A stretch of 64,000 nt of DNA. Source: Mesorhizobium sp. M2E.F.Ca.ET.219.01.1.1 (GTDB lineage Bacteria > Pseudomonadota > Alphaproteobacteria > Rhizobiales > Rhizobiaceae). Within the stretch, counting starts at the first letter, position 1. Each line of letters opens with the position of its first letter. Positions 17,705-26,568 of this stretch are shown here, piece after piece. The stretch covers positions 1,717,630-1,781,629 of the forward strand of contig NZ_SADT02000001.1 of NCBI RefSeq assembly GCF_004016445.2, given 5' to 3'. The notes below the pieces were generated by a model. The model saw only the letters and a list, made by a program, of their open reading frames with translations. It was not told the origin of the DNA and searched no databases. Both the position numbers and the translations under genes were made by a program.

Positions 17705-18544
17705 TCAGATGCTGCGGCGGGCGCGCAGGATGTGTCCGCCGGAATTGCTTTTCGTGCTCGGGGACCTGGCAAAACGGGCGGTGATGTCGCCGCTGTCGAG
17801 ATCCTCGATATCATTGAAGCCGAGATCGGCGAGGGCCTTCGCCAACTCATCGGGAACAAAGAGACTGATCCAGGGCTCGCCGATCGCCGCGACGCGCGCC
17901 GCGTAGAAGGCAAGCGTCGCCCGGCCCGCGGCGTCGCGGTTCCCGGCCGGCTCGCTGTAGTCGAAGACGACTTCCGAGCCGGCGACGCCGGCAATGTAGC
18001 CAAGCGTTGCAAAAATCGCTTCGCGCGTCAGGTAGGGCACGACTCCCAGCCAGATGAAGAAGCTCGGCTCATCCGGCTTCAGGCCCGCCGCCGCCAGTTC
18101 CCCTGCCAGGCTCTGGTGTTCGAAATTGACCGGCACGAAGGCGGCGCCGGCCGGCTCGGCAAGACCGGCCTCGGCGATGCGTTGGCGTTTCCAGGCCTGT
18201 GTGGCCGGATGATCGACCTCGAACACTGTGACGTCCGGATATGGATTGCGCAGCGAGAAGGTGTCGAGGCCGGCGCCAAGCACCACGACCTGGCGGACGC
18301 CGCGCCGCACCGCCGCCACCAGCCAGTCTTCGGCAAGGCGGGCGCGTGATGTAACGAATAGGCGCATGCGACGGCCATGCTCGTCTTCCTGCGAGAGTTC
18401 CCCGGCGCTCGGCGCGGCCTCGCCCAGAATCGCAAGCGCATAGGGATCGCGAAACAGCGCCGCCTGCGGTGAAAATTGATGAAGAGCCCGCAAGCGCGCG
18501 ACGCGCAGGGCGGTTCGGCTGGGTGATGCGTCTTCCATGTCCAT
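17705..18544 (-). CDS. Class I SAM-dependent methyltransferase (TIGR00027/LCM family)
   Basis: A 279-residue methyltransferase of the leucine carboxyl methyltransferase-like group common in actinobacteria and rhizobia. The SAM-binding motif reads [14 protein letters not shown], followed by the acidic ribose contact [13 protein letters not shown], both typical of this family. The substrate is unknown. ATG 18544 or 18538 (MDMED) both fit; longer in-frame starts lie in the divergent thrS leader and look non-coding. Confidence 0.85.
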   Translation of the reverse strand: MDMEDASPSRTALRVARLRALHQFSPQAALFRDPYALAILGEAAPSAGELSQEDEHGRRMRLFVTSRARLAEDWLVAAVRRGVRQVVVLGAGLDTFSLRNPYPDVTVFEVDHPATQAWKRQRIAEAGLAEPAGAAFVPVNFEHQSLAGELAAAGLKPDEPSFFIWLGVVPYLTREAIFATLGYIAGVAGSEVVFDYSEPAGNRDAAGRATLAFYAARVAAIGEPWISLFVPDELAKALADLGFNDIEDLDSGDITARFARSPSTKSNSGGHILRARRSI

Positions 18545-18764
18545 ATACAAGCCGCGCCGCGCGGCGTTCACAAGCCCGCGCGAAGCGCTCGCGACATCAC
18601 TGGCGACATTTCCTGACGAGCCGCTCTTTACCTGGCGCGACACTGCCTCTAAAACCGCGCCGCTTGCCGGACGCCTCCGGCTAACCCTCTGCATGCGGCA
18701 AAGCATCCTGCGACATGCATTTCACCACCCGCGCTCGTTTGCGGGACTGGATAGGAGAACCCTG

Positions 18765-20741
18765 ATGCCGAATTCCGTTTCCCTGACATTTCCCGATGGC
18801 TCGGTCCGCGACTACGACGCGGCGCTGACCGGCGCGGCGCTTGCCGAGTCGATATCCAAGTCGCTGGCCAAGAAAGCTGTCGCCTACAGCCTCGACGGTA
18901 CCTTGCGCGATCTTTCCGATCCGCTCGGCAAGTCCGGCAAGGTCGAGATCATCACCCGCGAGGATCCGCGCGCGCTGGAGCTCATCCGCCATGATGCGGC
19001 GCATGTGCTGGCCGAGGCCGTGCAGGAGCTTTGGCCGGGAACGCAGGTGACCATCGGACCGGTGATCGAGAACGGATTCTACTACGACTTCGCCAGGAAC
19101 GAGCCGTTCACGCCGGACGATTTCCCGGTGATCGAGAAGAAGATGCGCGAGATCATCCAGCGCAACAAGCCGTTCACCAAGGAAGTCTGGTCGCGCGAGA
19201 AGGCTAAAAAGGTGTTCGCCGACAAGGGCGAGCGCTACAAGCTCGAGCTGATCGACGCCATTCCGGAAGACCAGGACCTCAAGATCTACGCGCAGGGCGA
19301 CTGGTTCGACCTCTGCCGCGGTCCGCACATGGCTTCGACCGGGCAGATCGGCAACGCCTTCAAGCTGATGAAGGTGGCCGGTGCCTACTGGCGCGGTGAT
19401 TCCAACAATCCGATGCTGACGCGCATCTACGGCACCGCGTGGGCTGACCAGGCGCAGCTCGACGCCTACCAGACGCTGCTGGAGGAGGCCGAGAAGCGCG
19501 ACCACCGCAAGCTCGGCCGCGAGATGGACCTGTTCCATTTCCAGGAAGAAGGCCCGGGCGTCGTCTTCTGGCACGCCAAGGGCTGGAAGATGGTGCAGAA
19601 CCTGATCAACTACATGCGCCGCCGCCTGGACGAGCATGGCTATCAGGAAGTCAACGCGCCGCAAGTTCTGGACAAGAGCCTGTGGGAGACCTCGGGACAC
19701 TGGGGCTGGTATCGTGACGCGATGTTCAAGGTGACCGTCGCCGGCGACGACACGGACGACGACCGCGTCTTCGCGCTGAAGCCGATGAACTGTCCGGGCC
19801 ATGTGCAGATCTTCAAGCATGGGTTGAAGTCTTACCGAGAACTGCCCGTAAAACTTGCGGAGTTCGGCAATGTGCATCGCTATGAGCCATCGGGCGCGCT
19901 GCACGGGCTGATGCGCGTGCGCGGCTTCACGCAGGACGACGCGCATATCTTCTGCACCGAGGAGCAGCTCGCCGCCGAATGCCTGCGCATCAACGATCTG
20001 ATCCTGTCGACCTATGCCGATTTCGGCTTCGACGAGGTCAGCGTGAAGCTGTCGACGCGGCCGGACAAGCGCGTCGGCACCGATGAGGCCTGGGACCATG
20101 CCGAGGCGATCATGAGCAACGTGCTGGACACGATCCGCACGCGCTCCGGCAACCGCATCAAGACCTCGATCAATCCGGGCGAGGGCGCTTTCTACGGGCC
20201 GAAGTTCGAATATGTGCTGAAGGACGCCATCGGCCGCGAATGGCAGTGCGGCACCACGCAGGTCGACTTCAACCTGCCGGAGCGCTTCGGCGCTTTCTAT
20301 ATCGGCTCGGATTCGGAAAAGAAGCAGCCGGTGATGGTGCATCGCGCCGTCTGCGGCTCGATGGAGCGGTTCCTCGGCATCCTGATCGAGAACTATTCCG
20401 GCCATTTCCCGCTGTGGTTCGCGCCGCTGCAGGTGGTGGTGGCGACGATCACCTCGGATGCGGACGAATACGCACTGAAAGTCGTCGACCGGCTGAAGGC
20501 CGCGGGGCTGCTCGCCGAGGCCGACCTGCGCAACGAGAAGATCAACTACAAGGTGCGCGAGCATTCGCTCGCCAAGGTGCCGGTCATTCTCGTCTGCGGC
20601 AAGCGCGAGGCCGAGGAGGAAACCGTCAATGTCCGCCGCCTGGGCTCGCGCGACCAGGAATCGCTGAAGCTCGGCGATGCGGTGAAGGCTCTCGCCGACG
20701 AGGCGGTCTCGCCGGATCGCAAGCGTCGCGCGGCAGCCTGA
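18765..20741 (+). CDS. thrS: Threonyl-tRNA synthetase
   Basis: Charges tRNA-Thr. The 658 residues contain an N-terminal TGS domain ([18 protein letters not shown]), the SAD editing domain, the class II catalytic core with Cys343 in [13 protein letters not shown] as expected zinc ligand and motif 2 [19 protein letters not shown], then the C-terminal anticodon-binding domain. The ATG at 18765 has AGGAG at 18753-18757. The 220-bp leader upstream shows no riboswitch or T-box. A strong stem-loop follows the gene. Confidence 0.98.
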   Translation: MPNSVSLTFPDGSVRDYDAALTGAALAESISKSLAKKAVAYSLDGTLRDLSDPLGKSGKVEIITREDPRALELIRHDAAHVLAEAVQELWPGTQVTIGPVIENGFYYDFARNEPFTPDDFPVIEKKMREIIQRNKPFTKEVWSREKAKKVFADKGERYKLELIDAIPEDQDLKIYAQGDWFDLCRGPHMASTGQIGNAFKLMKVAGAYWRGDSNNPMLTRIYGTAWADQAQLDAYQTLLEEAEKRDHRKLGREMDLFHFQEEGPGVVFWHAKGWKMVQNLINYMRRRLDEHGYQEVNAPQVLDKSLWETSGHWGWYRDAMFKVTVAGDDTDDDRVFALKPMNCPGHVQIFKHGLKSYRELPVKLAEFGNVHRYEPSGALHGLMRVRGFTQDDAHIFCTEEQLAAECLRINDLILSTYADFGFDEVSVKLSTRPDKRVGTDEAWDHAEAIMSNVLDTIRTRSGNRIKTSINPGEGAFYGPKFEYVLKDAIGREWQCGTTQVDFNLPERFGAFYIGSDSEKKQPVMVHRAVCGSMERFLGILIENYSGHFPLWFAPLQVVVATITSDADEYALKVVDRLKAAGLLAEADLRNEKINYKVREHSLAKVPVILVCGKREAEEETVNVRRLGSRDQESLKLGDAVKALADEAVSPDRKRRAAA

Positions 20742-20756
20742 CATACCAACACTTTC

Positions 20757-20790
20757 CAAAATGGCGGTGGCCGGTCCACCGCCATTTTCA
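20757..20790 (+). terminator. Intrinsic-type terminator of thrS
   Basis: AAAATGGCGGTGG (20758-20770) and CCACCGCCATTTT (20776-20788) form a perfect 13-bp stem with a 5-nt CCGGT loop, 15 bp after the thrS stop. The A/T ends of the stem give a short T-tract. Confidence 0.85.
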
Positions 20791-20824
20791 TATGCCTGTC
20801 ACGCCAGCCCTGTAACGAGCCGCC

Positions 20825-21766
20825 ATGCTCAAATTGAAACTGCGGGAAAGACGTTTTCCCGAGCTCTCCTATGCCAACCTGCATCAGCCGGTGCTGACGC
20901 GCTGGTTCATCCATTCCGTCGAGGGCCTGTCGGGGCGCGATCGCTTCGCCGTGCTTTATGATTTCTGGCGCCGGCAGGTGGTGCCGACCGGCGATCGCGT
21001 GTTCAGCCGTATGCTGGAACTGATCGACGTCAAGGTCCGCAACGCCGTGCAGTGGCCGCCGGCGGCGCTGCCGGAGACACCGCTGGTCATCGTCGCCAAC
21101 CATCCTTTCGGCATCGGCGACGGCATTGCGGTGCTGTCGCTGGTCGAGCAGATCGGTCGGCCTTTCCGGGTCATGATCCACAAGGATCTGCTCAGGATCC
21201 GCGAGATGGAGCCCTTTTCGCTGCCTGTCGACTTTTCCGAAACCAAGGAAGCACTGAAGAACAACATGGCAATGCGCCACGAAGCGGTGCGGCTGCTGAA
21301 GGAAGGCGTCACTATAGTAATCTTCCCCGCTGGTGGTGTCGCCACCGCGCCAAAGGTGTTCGGTCGCGCCATCGACCTGCCATGGAAGATGTTCCCGGCC
21401 AAGCTGGTGCAGGAGGCCAAGGCCTCTGTGATCCCGATGCACTTTTCCGGCCAGAACGGCCGGCTGTTCCACCTCGTCAGCGGCCCCATGAACATGGCCG
21501 AGCGCGATAACCGCGTGGCCAAATTCATCGGCAGGACATCGCTGACGCTGCGCCTTTCCTTGCTTATCCGTGAGTTTGCCCGCCTGTCGGGCAAGGAGAT
21601 CGAGGTGCGCATCGGCGATGTGCTGACATGGAGCGACCTCGAGCCGCTGCGCGACCGCAAGGCGCTGCTCGACCGCCTCTACCGCGCGGTGTTTGACCTG
21701 GCTGCGCCTGCTGCGCAGCGTGGCCGCGTGCCGTTCCTGCCGAAGCGGATACGCAAGGCGGCCTGA
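20825..21766 (+). CDS. Lysophospholipid acyltransferase (PlsC-like)
   Basis: A 313-residue acyltransferase of the PlsC/LPLAT superfamily. The catalytic HX4D motif is NHPFGIGDG and the second substrate block is FPAGGVATAP, replacing the usual FPEGT. It probably transfers an acyl chain to a lysophospholipid or related lipid at the inner membrane face; an OlsA-like role in ornithine lipid synthesis is possible but no olsB neighbour is present. It follows the thrS terminator, so it is likely transcribed separately. Confidence 0.85.
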   Translation: MLKLKLRERRFPELSYANLHQPVLTRWFIHSVEGLSGRDRFAVLYDFWRRQVVPTGDRVFSRMLELIDVKVRNAVQWPPAALPETPLVIVANHPFGIGDGIAVLSLVEQIGRPFRVMIHKDLLRIREMEPFSLPVDFSETKEALKNNMAMRHEAVRLLKEGVTIVIFPAGGVATAPKVFGRAIDLPWKMFPAKLVQEAKASVIPMHFSGQNGRLFHLVSGPMNMAERDNRVAKFIGRTSLTLRLSLLIREFARLSGKEIEVRIGDVLTWSDLEPLRDRKALLDRLYRAVFDLAAPAAQRGRVPFLPKRIRKAA

Positions 21767-21781
21767 AAGCGTGAGCTTGTT

Positions 21782-22747
21782 TTAGTCCGCGCCTTCTTCA
21801 GGGTCGATCGCGGACTGTTCATTGGCCAGAACCTCGATTTCCTGGTTCTGACCGGCGACGACCGTGAAATCCTTCTGGTAGATGCGGTCGCGGTTCTTGG
21901 CGATGATCGTGTACTGGCCCTCGGCCAGTACCATCGAGGCGAAGGCGCCGACCGCTTCCTTGATCGGGTCGCCGCTCTCGTTGAGCAGCGACCAGGACGT
22001 ATCGGCAATGGCCTCGCCGCCGGGCTCGCGCACCAGCTTCATCGTCATCTCGGCGGCGCGGTGCTCGACGGTTGCCTCGGTCAGCTTGCCGGCCTCGACG
22101 CGGATATCGGAGCGGATCACGGCGTTGACCGCGCCATAGGTGGAGACGACGTGGTAGGTGCCGGCGTTCAGCCGCACCACGGTGTTCGGCGCGACGTCGG
22201 GGGCGATCAGCGCGCGGTCGCCATTTGCGGCGGGATGGTCTTCATAGATCGAGAAGCGCAGCTTCTTCGACTGGATGGGCGCGCCGCCGGAGGTCACTGC
22301 GTCGAGCTTGAGGCCGCCGGCGTCGAGGACGAGGCTTTCGCGCCTGGCGTCCTTGCCGACGGTGATGCGTTTGGTGGCGCCGGCGCGTCCATAAGAGGCG
22401 TGGACGAGATAGCTGCCGGGGTCGAGCTGGAACACGGCCGTGCCGCCATGGGCTGAGGCCACCATCGGAAGCTTGCCGTCGCTGGACGGTTGCGGTTTGA
22501 ACACCCGCCAGACAATGCCACGGGTGATGTCGGCGCCCTTGTCGGTCAGTTGCGCCGACAGGGTGATGGCGCCGCCATTGCCAAGCGCCAGCGGTGCTCC
22601 TGTCTTCGGCGTCGCGTAGCTCGAAATGCCTGGAAGCTTGAGGTCGCCGACATCGTTGGCGTTCTGGGCCAGCGCGAAGGAAACCGGCACCGCGAACAAC
22701 GCGGCGACCAGCGCGATCACGAAAAGGCGCAGTGTCCCCTCAAACAT
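21782..22747 (-). CDS. Periplasmic protein with three beta-sandwich-like repeats
   Basis: A 321-residue exported protein of unknown function. The start at 22747 (MFEGTLRLFVIALVAALFAVPVSFALA) gives a clean signal peptide; a TTG at 22783 would add 12 residues. Three repeats share a GxYxVxAxY... core: LDPGSYLVHASYGRAG, LNAGTYHVVSTYGAVN and LAEGQYTIIAKNRDRI, each followed by a short basic strand and xVxxGxxxExxV. This resembles carboxypeptidase-regulatory or PEGA-like beta-sandwich modules. The C-terminus is acidic. It faces the acyltransferase gene tail to tail. Confidence 0.65.
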   Translation of the reverse strand: MFEGTLRLFVIALVAALFAVPVSFALAQNANDVGDLKLPGISSYATPKTGAPLALGNGGAITLSAQLTDKGADITRGIVWRVFKPQPSSDGKLPMVASAHGGTAVFQLDPGSYLVHASYGRAGATKRITVGKDARRESLVLDAGGLKLDAVTSGGAPIQSKKLRFSIYEDHPAANGDRALIAPDVAPNTVVRLNAGTYHVVSTYGAVNAVIRSDIRVEAGKLTEATVEHRAAEMTMKLVREPGGEAIADTSWSLLNESGDPIKEAVGAFASMVLAEGQYTIIAKNRDRIYQKDFTVVAGQNQEIEVLANEQSAIDPEEGAD

Positions 22748-22918
22748 GCCTTGCGTTGAAGCCCAAGCCGGTGGCAATTTCAAGGCCTAGAAGCGCGCCG
22801 CGCCGCGCGGCGGCTTCTTATCCGGCGCAAAAACGCCACCGCCCGAGCCGCCCGACATCCCGATGGCGTGCTTCAGCTCAAAATTGAGTACTATAGAATG
22901 CTGAGGAGACTTGCGCCC

Positions 22919-23503
22919 ATGGCGTCGCCGATCATCGACTTCCTGCTCACCCGCAATTCCGCGCCGATCCCCGACCTCAAGGAACCGGCACCGAGCGATG
23001 CCGAGATCGCGACGATGATCACGGCTGCCTCGCGCGTTCCCGACCACGGCCGGCTCGAGCCCTGGCGGTTCATCCTTTATCGCGGTGAGGCGCGCATCGA
23101 GATCGGCAAGAAGCTGGCAGCACTTGCCGAGCAGCGCGAGGGGCCGTTGCCGGAGGGCAGGCGCAACCAGGAGCTGGCGCGCTTCTCGCGCGCCCCGCTG
23201 GTGATCGGCGTCGTGTCGGTGCCGAAGGAGAACCCGAAGATCCCGCAATGGGAGATGTTCCTGTCGGGCGGCATGGCGGCCATGAACCTGATGATCGCGG
23301 CCAACGCGCTGGGCTATGGCACCAACATGATCAGCAACTGGTACTCCGACGTGCCGGAGGGCAGGGCGATCCTCGGGCTCTCGCCGCAGGAGCGCGTCGT
23401 CGGCTTCGTTCATATCGGCTCCTGCCAGAGCCCGGCGCCGGAAAGGCCTCGGCCCGATCCAGCCAAGCTCTATGCCGACTACACCGGTCCCTGGGCGGGA
23501 TGA
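22919..23503 (+). CDS. Nitroreductase family protein (YdjA-like)
   Basis: A 194-residue FMN-dependent nitroreductase-fold protein. Family signs are the N-terminal TRNSAP motif (usually RRS), SRVPDHGRLEPWRF at the FMN site, GGMAAMNLMIAANALGYGT and the C-terminal FVHIGSC. It is close to the short YdjA-type enzymes. The substrate is unknown. ATG 22919 (MASPIIDFLL) is preferred with GAGGAG at 22903-22908; an ATG at 22898 would add seven residues. Confidence 0.87.
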   Translation: MASPIIDFLLTRNSAPIPDLKEPAPSDAEIATMITAASRVPDHGRLEPWRFILYRGEARIEIGKKLAALAEQREGPLPEGRRNQELARFSRAPLVIGVVSVPKENPKIPQWEMFLSGGMAAMNLMIAANALGYGTNMISNWYSDVPEGRAILGLSPQERVVGFVHIGSCQSPAPERPRPDPAKLYADYTGPWAG

Positions 23504-23508
23504 GCGGC

Positions 23509-24267
23509 CTAATGCCGCGAAGGAGCGTGGGCCAACTCACGATCCTTCGATGCGCCCGCGCCGACGGCAGGATTGGAGCGGCGCGCTGTCATGACGGCGC
23601 GCACGTAGCCGGGCTCACCGATCCGGATGCTGCCGTCCGGCAGTCCTAGAATGCGGTCGAGCGCGATCTCGTAGAGCCTGACACGCCTCTCCAGCGCCTC
23701 GATCGCGACGTCCATGTCGGCATCGCTGCCGCCGGCGAACGCCTTGGCAACCACATCGTGGGTGGCCAGGCCGAACTGCATGACGATGTCGGCAACGCCC
23801 TCGGGATCGAAAGTCCGGAATGTTCCGTCTTCGACGCCTTGGCGGATGATCTCCACCAGGATCGGCGAGAAGGACTTGCTCGCGGCCAGGTTGATGCGGT
23901 GGAAAAGCACCAGGTTTTCCGCGCGAAACAATGTCTCGAACAGCGCCCATGCTTCCGGCGCGGTTTCGATCTTGGCCTGGCGCGACTGCGCGAGGAGCGC
24001 GTTCAGGCGCCCAAGCGGATCGAGGTCCGGATCGTCGAGAATCTTCTGGACACCGGCCAGTGCCTGCCTGGCGAAACGCTCGGCCAATGCCTCCAGCAAC
24101 GCCTCCTTGGAGGCGAAGTAGTGATAGAAGGCGCCCTTTGAGACGCCGGCGGCCGCGATGACGTCGTTGAGGCTCGCTTTGTCGTAGCCACGCGCCAGGA
24201 ATAGGGCCTGGGCATGGTCCAGCAGTTCTTCGCGCCTGATGTCCGGATGCTTGATGATGCGGGGCAT
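23509..24267 (-). CDS. TetR/AcrR family transcriptional regulator
   Basis: A 252-residue TetR-type repressor with an N-terminal helix-turn-helix (about residues 11-57; VIAAAGVSKGAFYHYFASKEALLEAL) and an all-helical ligand domain. It is divergent from the ICMT-like gene at 24408. The region between carries a good promoter with two GACnnnCGGTCGG direct repeats, which suggests it represses that gene and perhaps itself. The effector is unknown. Its C-terminal tail (NPAVGAGASKDRELAHAPSRH) looks disordered. Confidence 0.9.
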   Translation of the reverse strand: MPRIIKHPDIRREELLDHAQALFLARGYDKASLNDVIAAAGVSKGAFYHYFASKEALLEALAERFARQALAGVQKILDDPDLDPLGRLNALLAQSRQAKIETAPEAWALFETLFRAENLVLFHRINLAASKSFSPILVEIIRQGVEDGTFRTFDPEGVADIVMQFGLATHDVVAKAFAGGSDADMDVAIEALERRVRLYEIALDRILGLPDGSIRIGEPGYVRAVMTARRSNPAVGAGASKDRELAHAPSRH

Positions 24268-24320
24268 AGCGAAACCTTGTGCATGCGGCGGCCGTTCTCG
24301 TCCAGAGTGCCGGGCGTACC

Positions 24321-24363
24321 TTGAGTTATAGACCGTCGGTCGGTATAATAGACTACCGGTCGG
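24321..24363 (+). promoter_or_regulatory. Promoter with direct-repeat operator (TetR target)
   Basis: TTGAGT (24321-24326), 17-bp spacer, perfect TATAAT (24344-24349), about 60 bp before the ATG at 24408. Two direct copies of GACnnnCGGTCGG lie at 24331-24343, inside the spacer, and 24351-24363, at the expected start site. They are 20 bp apart, two helical turns, so a repressor bound there would block RNA polymerase. Confidence 0.75.
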
Positions 24364-24407
24364 ATTCGGCCAAATCGCGGCTGGCGGCATGCCATGGAAG
24401 GTTCGTC

Positions 24408-25082
24408 ATGATCTCGAGATTGGTTTTCCAGACATTCGTGTGGTTCGGTGTGATGGGCGCGCTGATGTTCGTGTCTGCAGGAACGCTGCACTGGTGGGGT
24501 GCCTGGGTGTACATAGTCGTGATGGTCGGACTGAGCCTTTCCATGGGCGTGGCGCTCGCCCGGCGCGATCCAGGCCTGATGAATGAACGCCTTCGCCCGC
24601 CGATCCAGAAGACCCAGACCGCGGCCGACAAGATAGTGCTGAGCATATTGCTGCTCGGCATCTTCGCCTGGCTGGTCTTGATGGGGCTCGACTTCCGTTT
24701 CGGCTGGTCGGAAGCTCCCGTCTGGGTGCAGGCGATCGGCATGCTGGTCCTGCTCGTCGGCATCTGGATCTGCTATCGCACGATGCTGGAAAACAGTTTC
24801 GCGGCGCCTGTCGTGAAGATCCAGGACGAGCGTGGGCAGAAGGTGATCACCACCGGCCCATACGGCTATGTACGCCACCCTATGTATGCGGGCGCCATAG
24901 TTTATTTCGCCGGAACGGCGCTGGTGCTCGGCTCCTGGTGGGGGCTGGCGTTGGTCCTCGTCTTCATCGTCCTGCTCGCCATCCGCACCTTCGTCGAGGA
25001 AAAGACCCTGCGGACCGGCCTGCGGGGCTATGACGACTACGCCGCGCGCGTGCGCTACAAACTCATCCCGATGGTCTGGTAA
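24408..25082 (+). CDS. Isoprenylcysteine carboxyl methyltransferase-like membrane protein
   Basis: A 224-residue polytopic membrane protein (about five hydrophobic segments) of the ICMT/PEMT-like methyltransferase superfamily. The signature TTGPYGYVRHPMYAG near residue 147 binds SAM in the family, followed by EEKTLRTGLRGYDDY. Bacterial members have unproven substrates. A GGAAGG site lies before the ATG. It is divergent from the TetR gene and is probably its main target, so an induced membrane-stress or lipid-modifying role is inferred. Confidence 0.83.
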   Translation: MISRLVFQTFVWFGVMGALMFVSAGTLHWWGAWVYIVVMVGLSLSMGVALARRDPGLMNERLRPPIQKTQTAADKIVLSILLLGIFAWLVLMGLDFRFGWSEAPVWVQAIGMLVLLVGIWICYRTMLENSFAAPVVKIQDERGQKVITTGPYGYVRHPMYAGAIVYFAGTALVLGSWWGLALVLVFIVLLAIRTFVEEKTLRTGLRGYDDYAARVRYKLIPMVW

Positions 25083-25084
25083 TC

Positions 25085-25966
25085 TCAGGCAGATGTGCCC
25101 GACGCCTTGGCGCGGGCCAGCAGCCGTTCGGCCAGCCGCAGATGCGGCCTGTCATACATCTTGCCGTTGATGCCGACGACGCCCGGATTTCCCGCCGCCG
25201 CGAAAGCCTCGACGATCGCCCGAGACCGCTCGACCGCTTCGGCCGACGGCGTGAAGGCGGCGTTGATGATCGGCACCTGCGCCGGATGGATCGCCATCTT
25301 GCCGGTGAAGCCGTCGCGCTCTGCCTCGCGGCATTCTTTCTCGAAGGCGGCCATGTCGCGGAAATCGGGAAAGACGGTGTCGATGGCAGCGACTTCCGCC
25401 GCGCCCGCGGCCAGGATGGTCAAGGTGCGCGCCAGGCGGAACACGTCGGTATAGCGGCCGTTCTCGTCGCGGGCCGTGCGCGCACCGATCGCGGCCGACA
25501 AATCCTCCGCGCCCCAGGTCAGGCCGGCGAGCCGCGCGCTTGCGCCGGCATAGCTTGCCGCCGCCAGGACGCCTGCCGCGGTCTCAGTGATGATCGGTAG
25601 GATTTTTATGCCGCCGTCCGGCAGTCCGCTTTCGGCTTCGTGGACCCGAAGCTTTGCCGCGAGTTGCTGGACATCCTGCCCGCTGTTCGACTTGGGCAGC
25701 ATGATGCCGTCGGGTTTTGCAGGAACCAGCGCGGCCAGATCATCGTCTGTCAGACCCGTCGAAAGGTCGTTGACCCGCACATAGACGATCGAGCCTGTCT
25801 GGCGCATTTGGCTCGAGATGAAACCAGCCGCGGTCGCGCGCGCCGCAACCTTGTTGGCAGCCGCCACGGAATCCTCGAGATCGACGATGACCACGTCGGC
25901 ACCGGCCGTGAAGCCTTTTTCCAGCTTCCGCGCGGAATCTCCGGGCACGAACAGCAGCGAGCGCAT
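25085..25966 (-). CDS. HpcH/HpaI aldolase / CoA ester lyase (CitE-like)
   Basis: A 293-residue TIM-barrel lyase like CitE and malyl-/citramalyl-CoA lyases. Visible signatures are RSLLFVPGDS at the N-terminus, VVIVDLEDSV (acidic metal residue), LPIITETAAGV and GKMAIHPAQVPIIN. It would cleave a 3-hydroxy acyl-CoA such as malyl-CoA or a methylated homologue. Its ATG overlaps the stop of the upstream MaoC gene by one base (TGATG), so translation is coupled and the two act in one pathway, for example hydration then cleavage of a C4-C5 unsaturated acyl-CoA. Confidence 0.88.
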   Translation of the reverse strand: MRSLLFVPGDSARKLEKGFTAGADVVIVDLEDSVAAANKVAARATAAGFISSQMRQTGSIVYVRVNDLSTGLTDDDLAALVPAKPDGIMLPKSNSGQDVQQLAAKLRVHEAESGLPDGGIKILPIITETAAGVLAAASYAGASARLAGLTWGAEDLSAAIGARTARDENGRYTDVFRLARTLTILAAGAAEVAAIDTVFPDFRDMAAFEKECREAERDGFTGKMAIHPAQVPIINAAFTPSAEAVERSRAIVEAFAAAGNPGVVGINGKMYDRPHLRLAERLLARAKASGTSA

Positions 25967-26418
25967 CAGGCAGCCTTCTTCAGCATCATCGCCTGCCTTG
26001 TGCATTTGGCGACAAGAACGTCATTTTGATTGTAGGCGCGGTGCTCGAACTCGACGATGCCGCGATCGGGCTTCGACTTGGACTCGCGCAGCGAGACGAC
26101 CGTCGTCTCGACCCGGATGGTGTCGCCGTGGAAAACGGGGTGCGGGAACACCGTTTCCTTCATGCCGAGATTGGCGACCGTCGTGCCGACGGTGATGTCG
26201 TTCACCGAAATGCCGATCATCAGGCCGAGCGTGAACAGCGAATTCACCAGCGGCTTGCCCCATTCGGTTTTCGCCGCAAAGTCGAAATCGATGTGCAAAG
26301 GCTGCGGGTTCAGCGTCATCACCGAGAACAACATGTTGTCGCTCTCGGTCACCGTCTTGCGCAGCGTGTGGTGGAAGACGTGGCCGACAACAAACTCTTC
26401 CAGATAAAGCCCGGCCAT
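25966..26418 (-). CDS. MaoC family dehydratase
   Basis: A 150-residue hot-dog fold enoyl-CoA hydratase of the MaoC family. The region DNMLFSVMTLNPQPLHID carries the Asp/Asn-His catalytic pattern of the family, followed by GKPLVNSLFTLGL. A strong GGAGGAGG site precedes the ATG at 26418. It is translationally coupled to the downstream CoA lyase. Such pairs are known for mesaconyl-CoA hydratase with beta-methylmalyl-CoA lyase and in itaconate or citramalate breakdown; which one applies here is open. Confidence 0.88.
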   Translation of the reverse strand: MAGLYLEEFVVGHVFHHTLRKTVTESDNMLFSVMTLNPQPLHIDFDFAAKTEWGKPLVNSLFTLGLMIGISVNDITVGTTVANLGMKETVFPHPVFHGDTIRVETTVVSLRESKSKPDRGIVEFEHRAYNQNDVLVAKCTRQAMMLKKAA

Positions 26419-26568
26419 GCTCGACCTCCTCCAATTCCACCGCTTGATAGGCGTTGGCCGCGCCTCCATCAAGCCGGTTAAGAAATATGGTGAACCGTTC
26501 GTAAACCATTTCCAGCCTACCGTTCACAGCGGGGCCGGGGACATTCCGGCAGGGCGTAGCAGGTCGGC

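Noticed and set aside
18545..18764. T-box or other riboswitch ahead of thrS
   Set aside because: No T-box sequence or conserved aptamer pattern is visible, and T-boxes are not expected in this group.
18681..20759. 692-codon open frame on the minus strand
   Set aside because: Antisense to thrS; no motifs.
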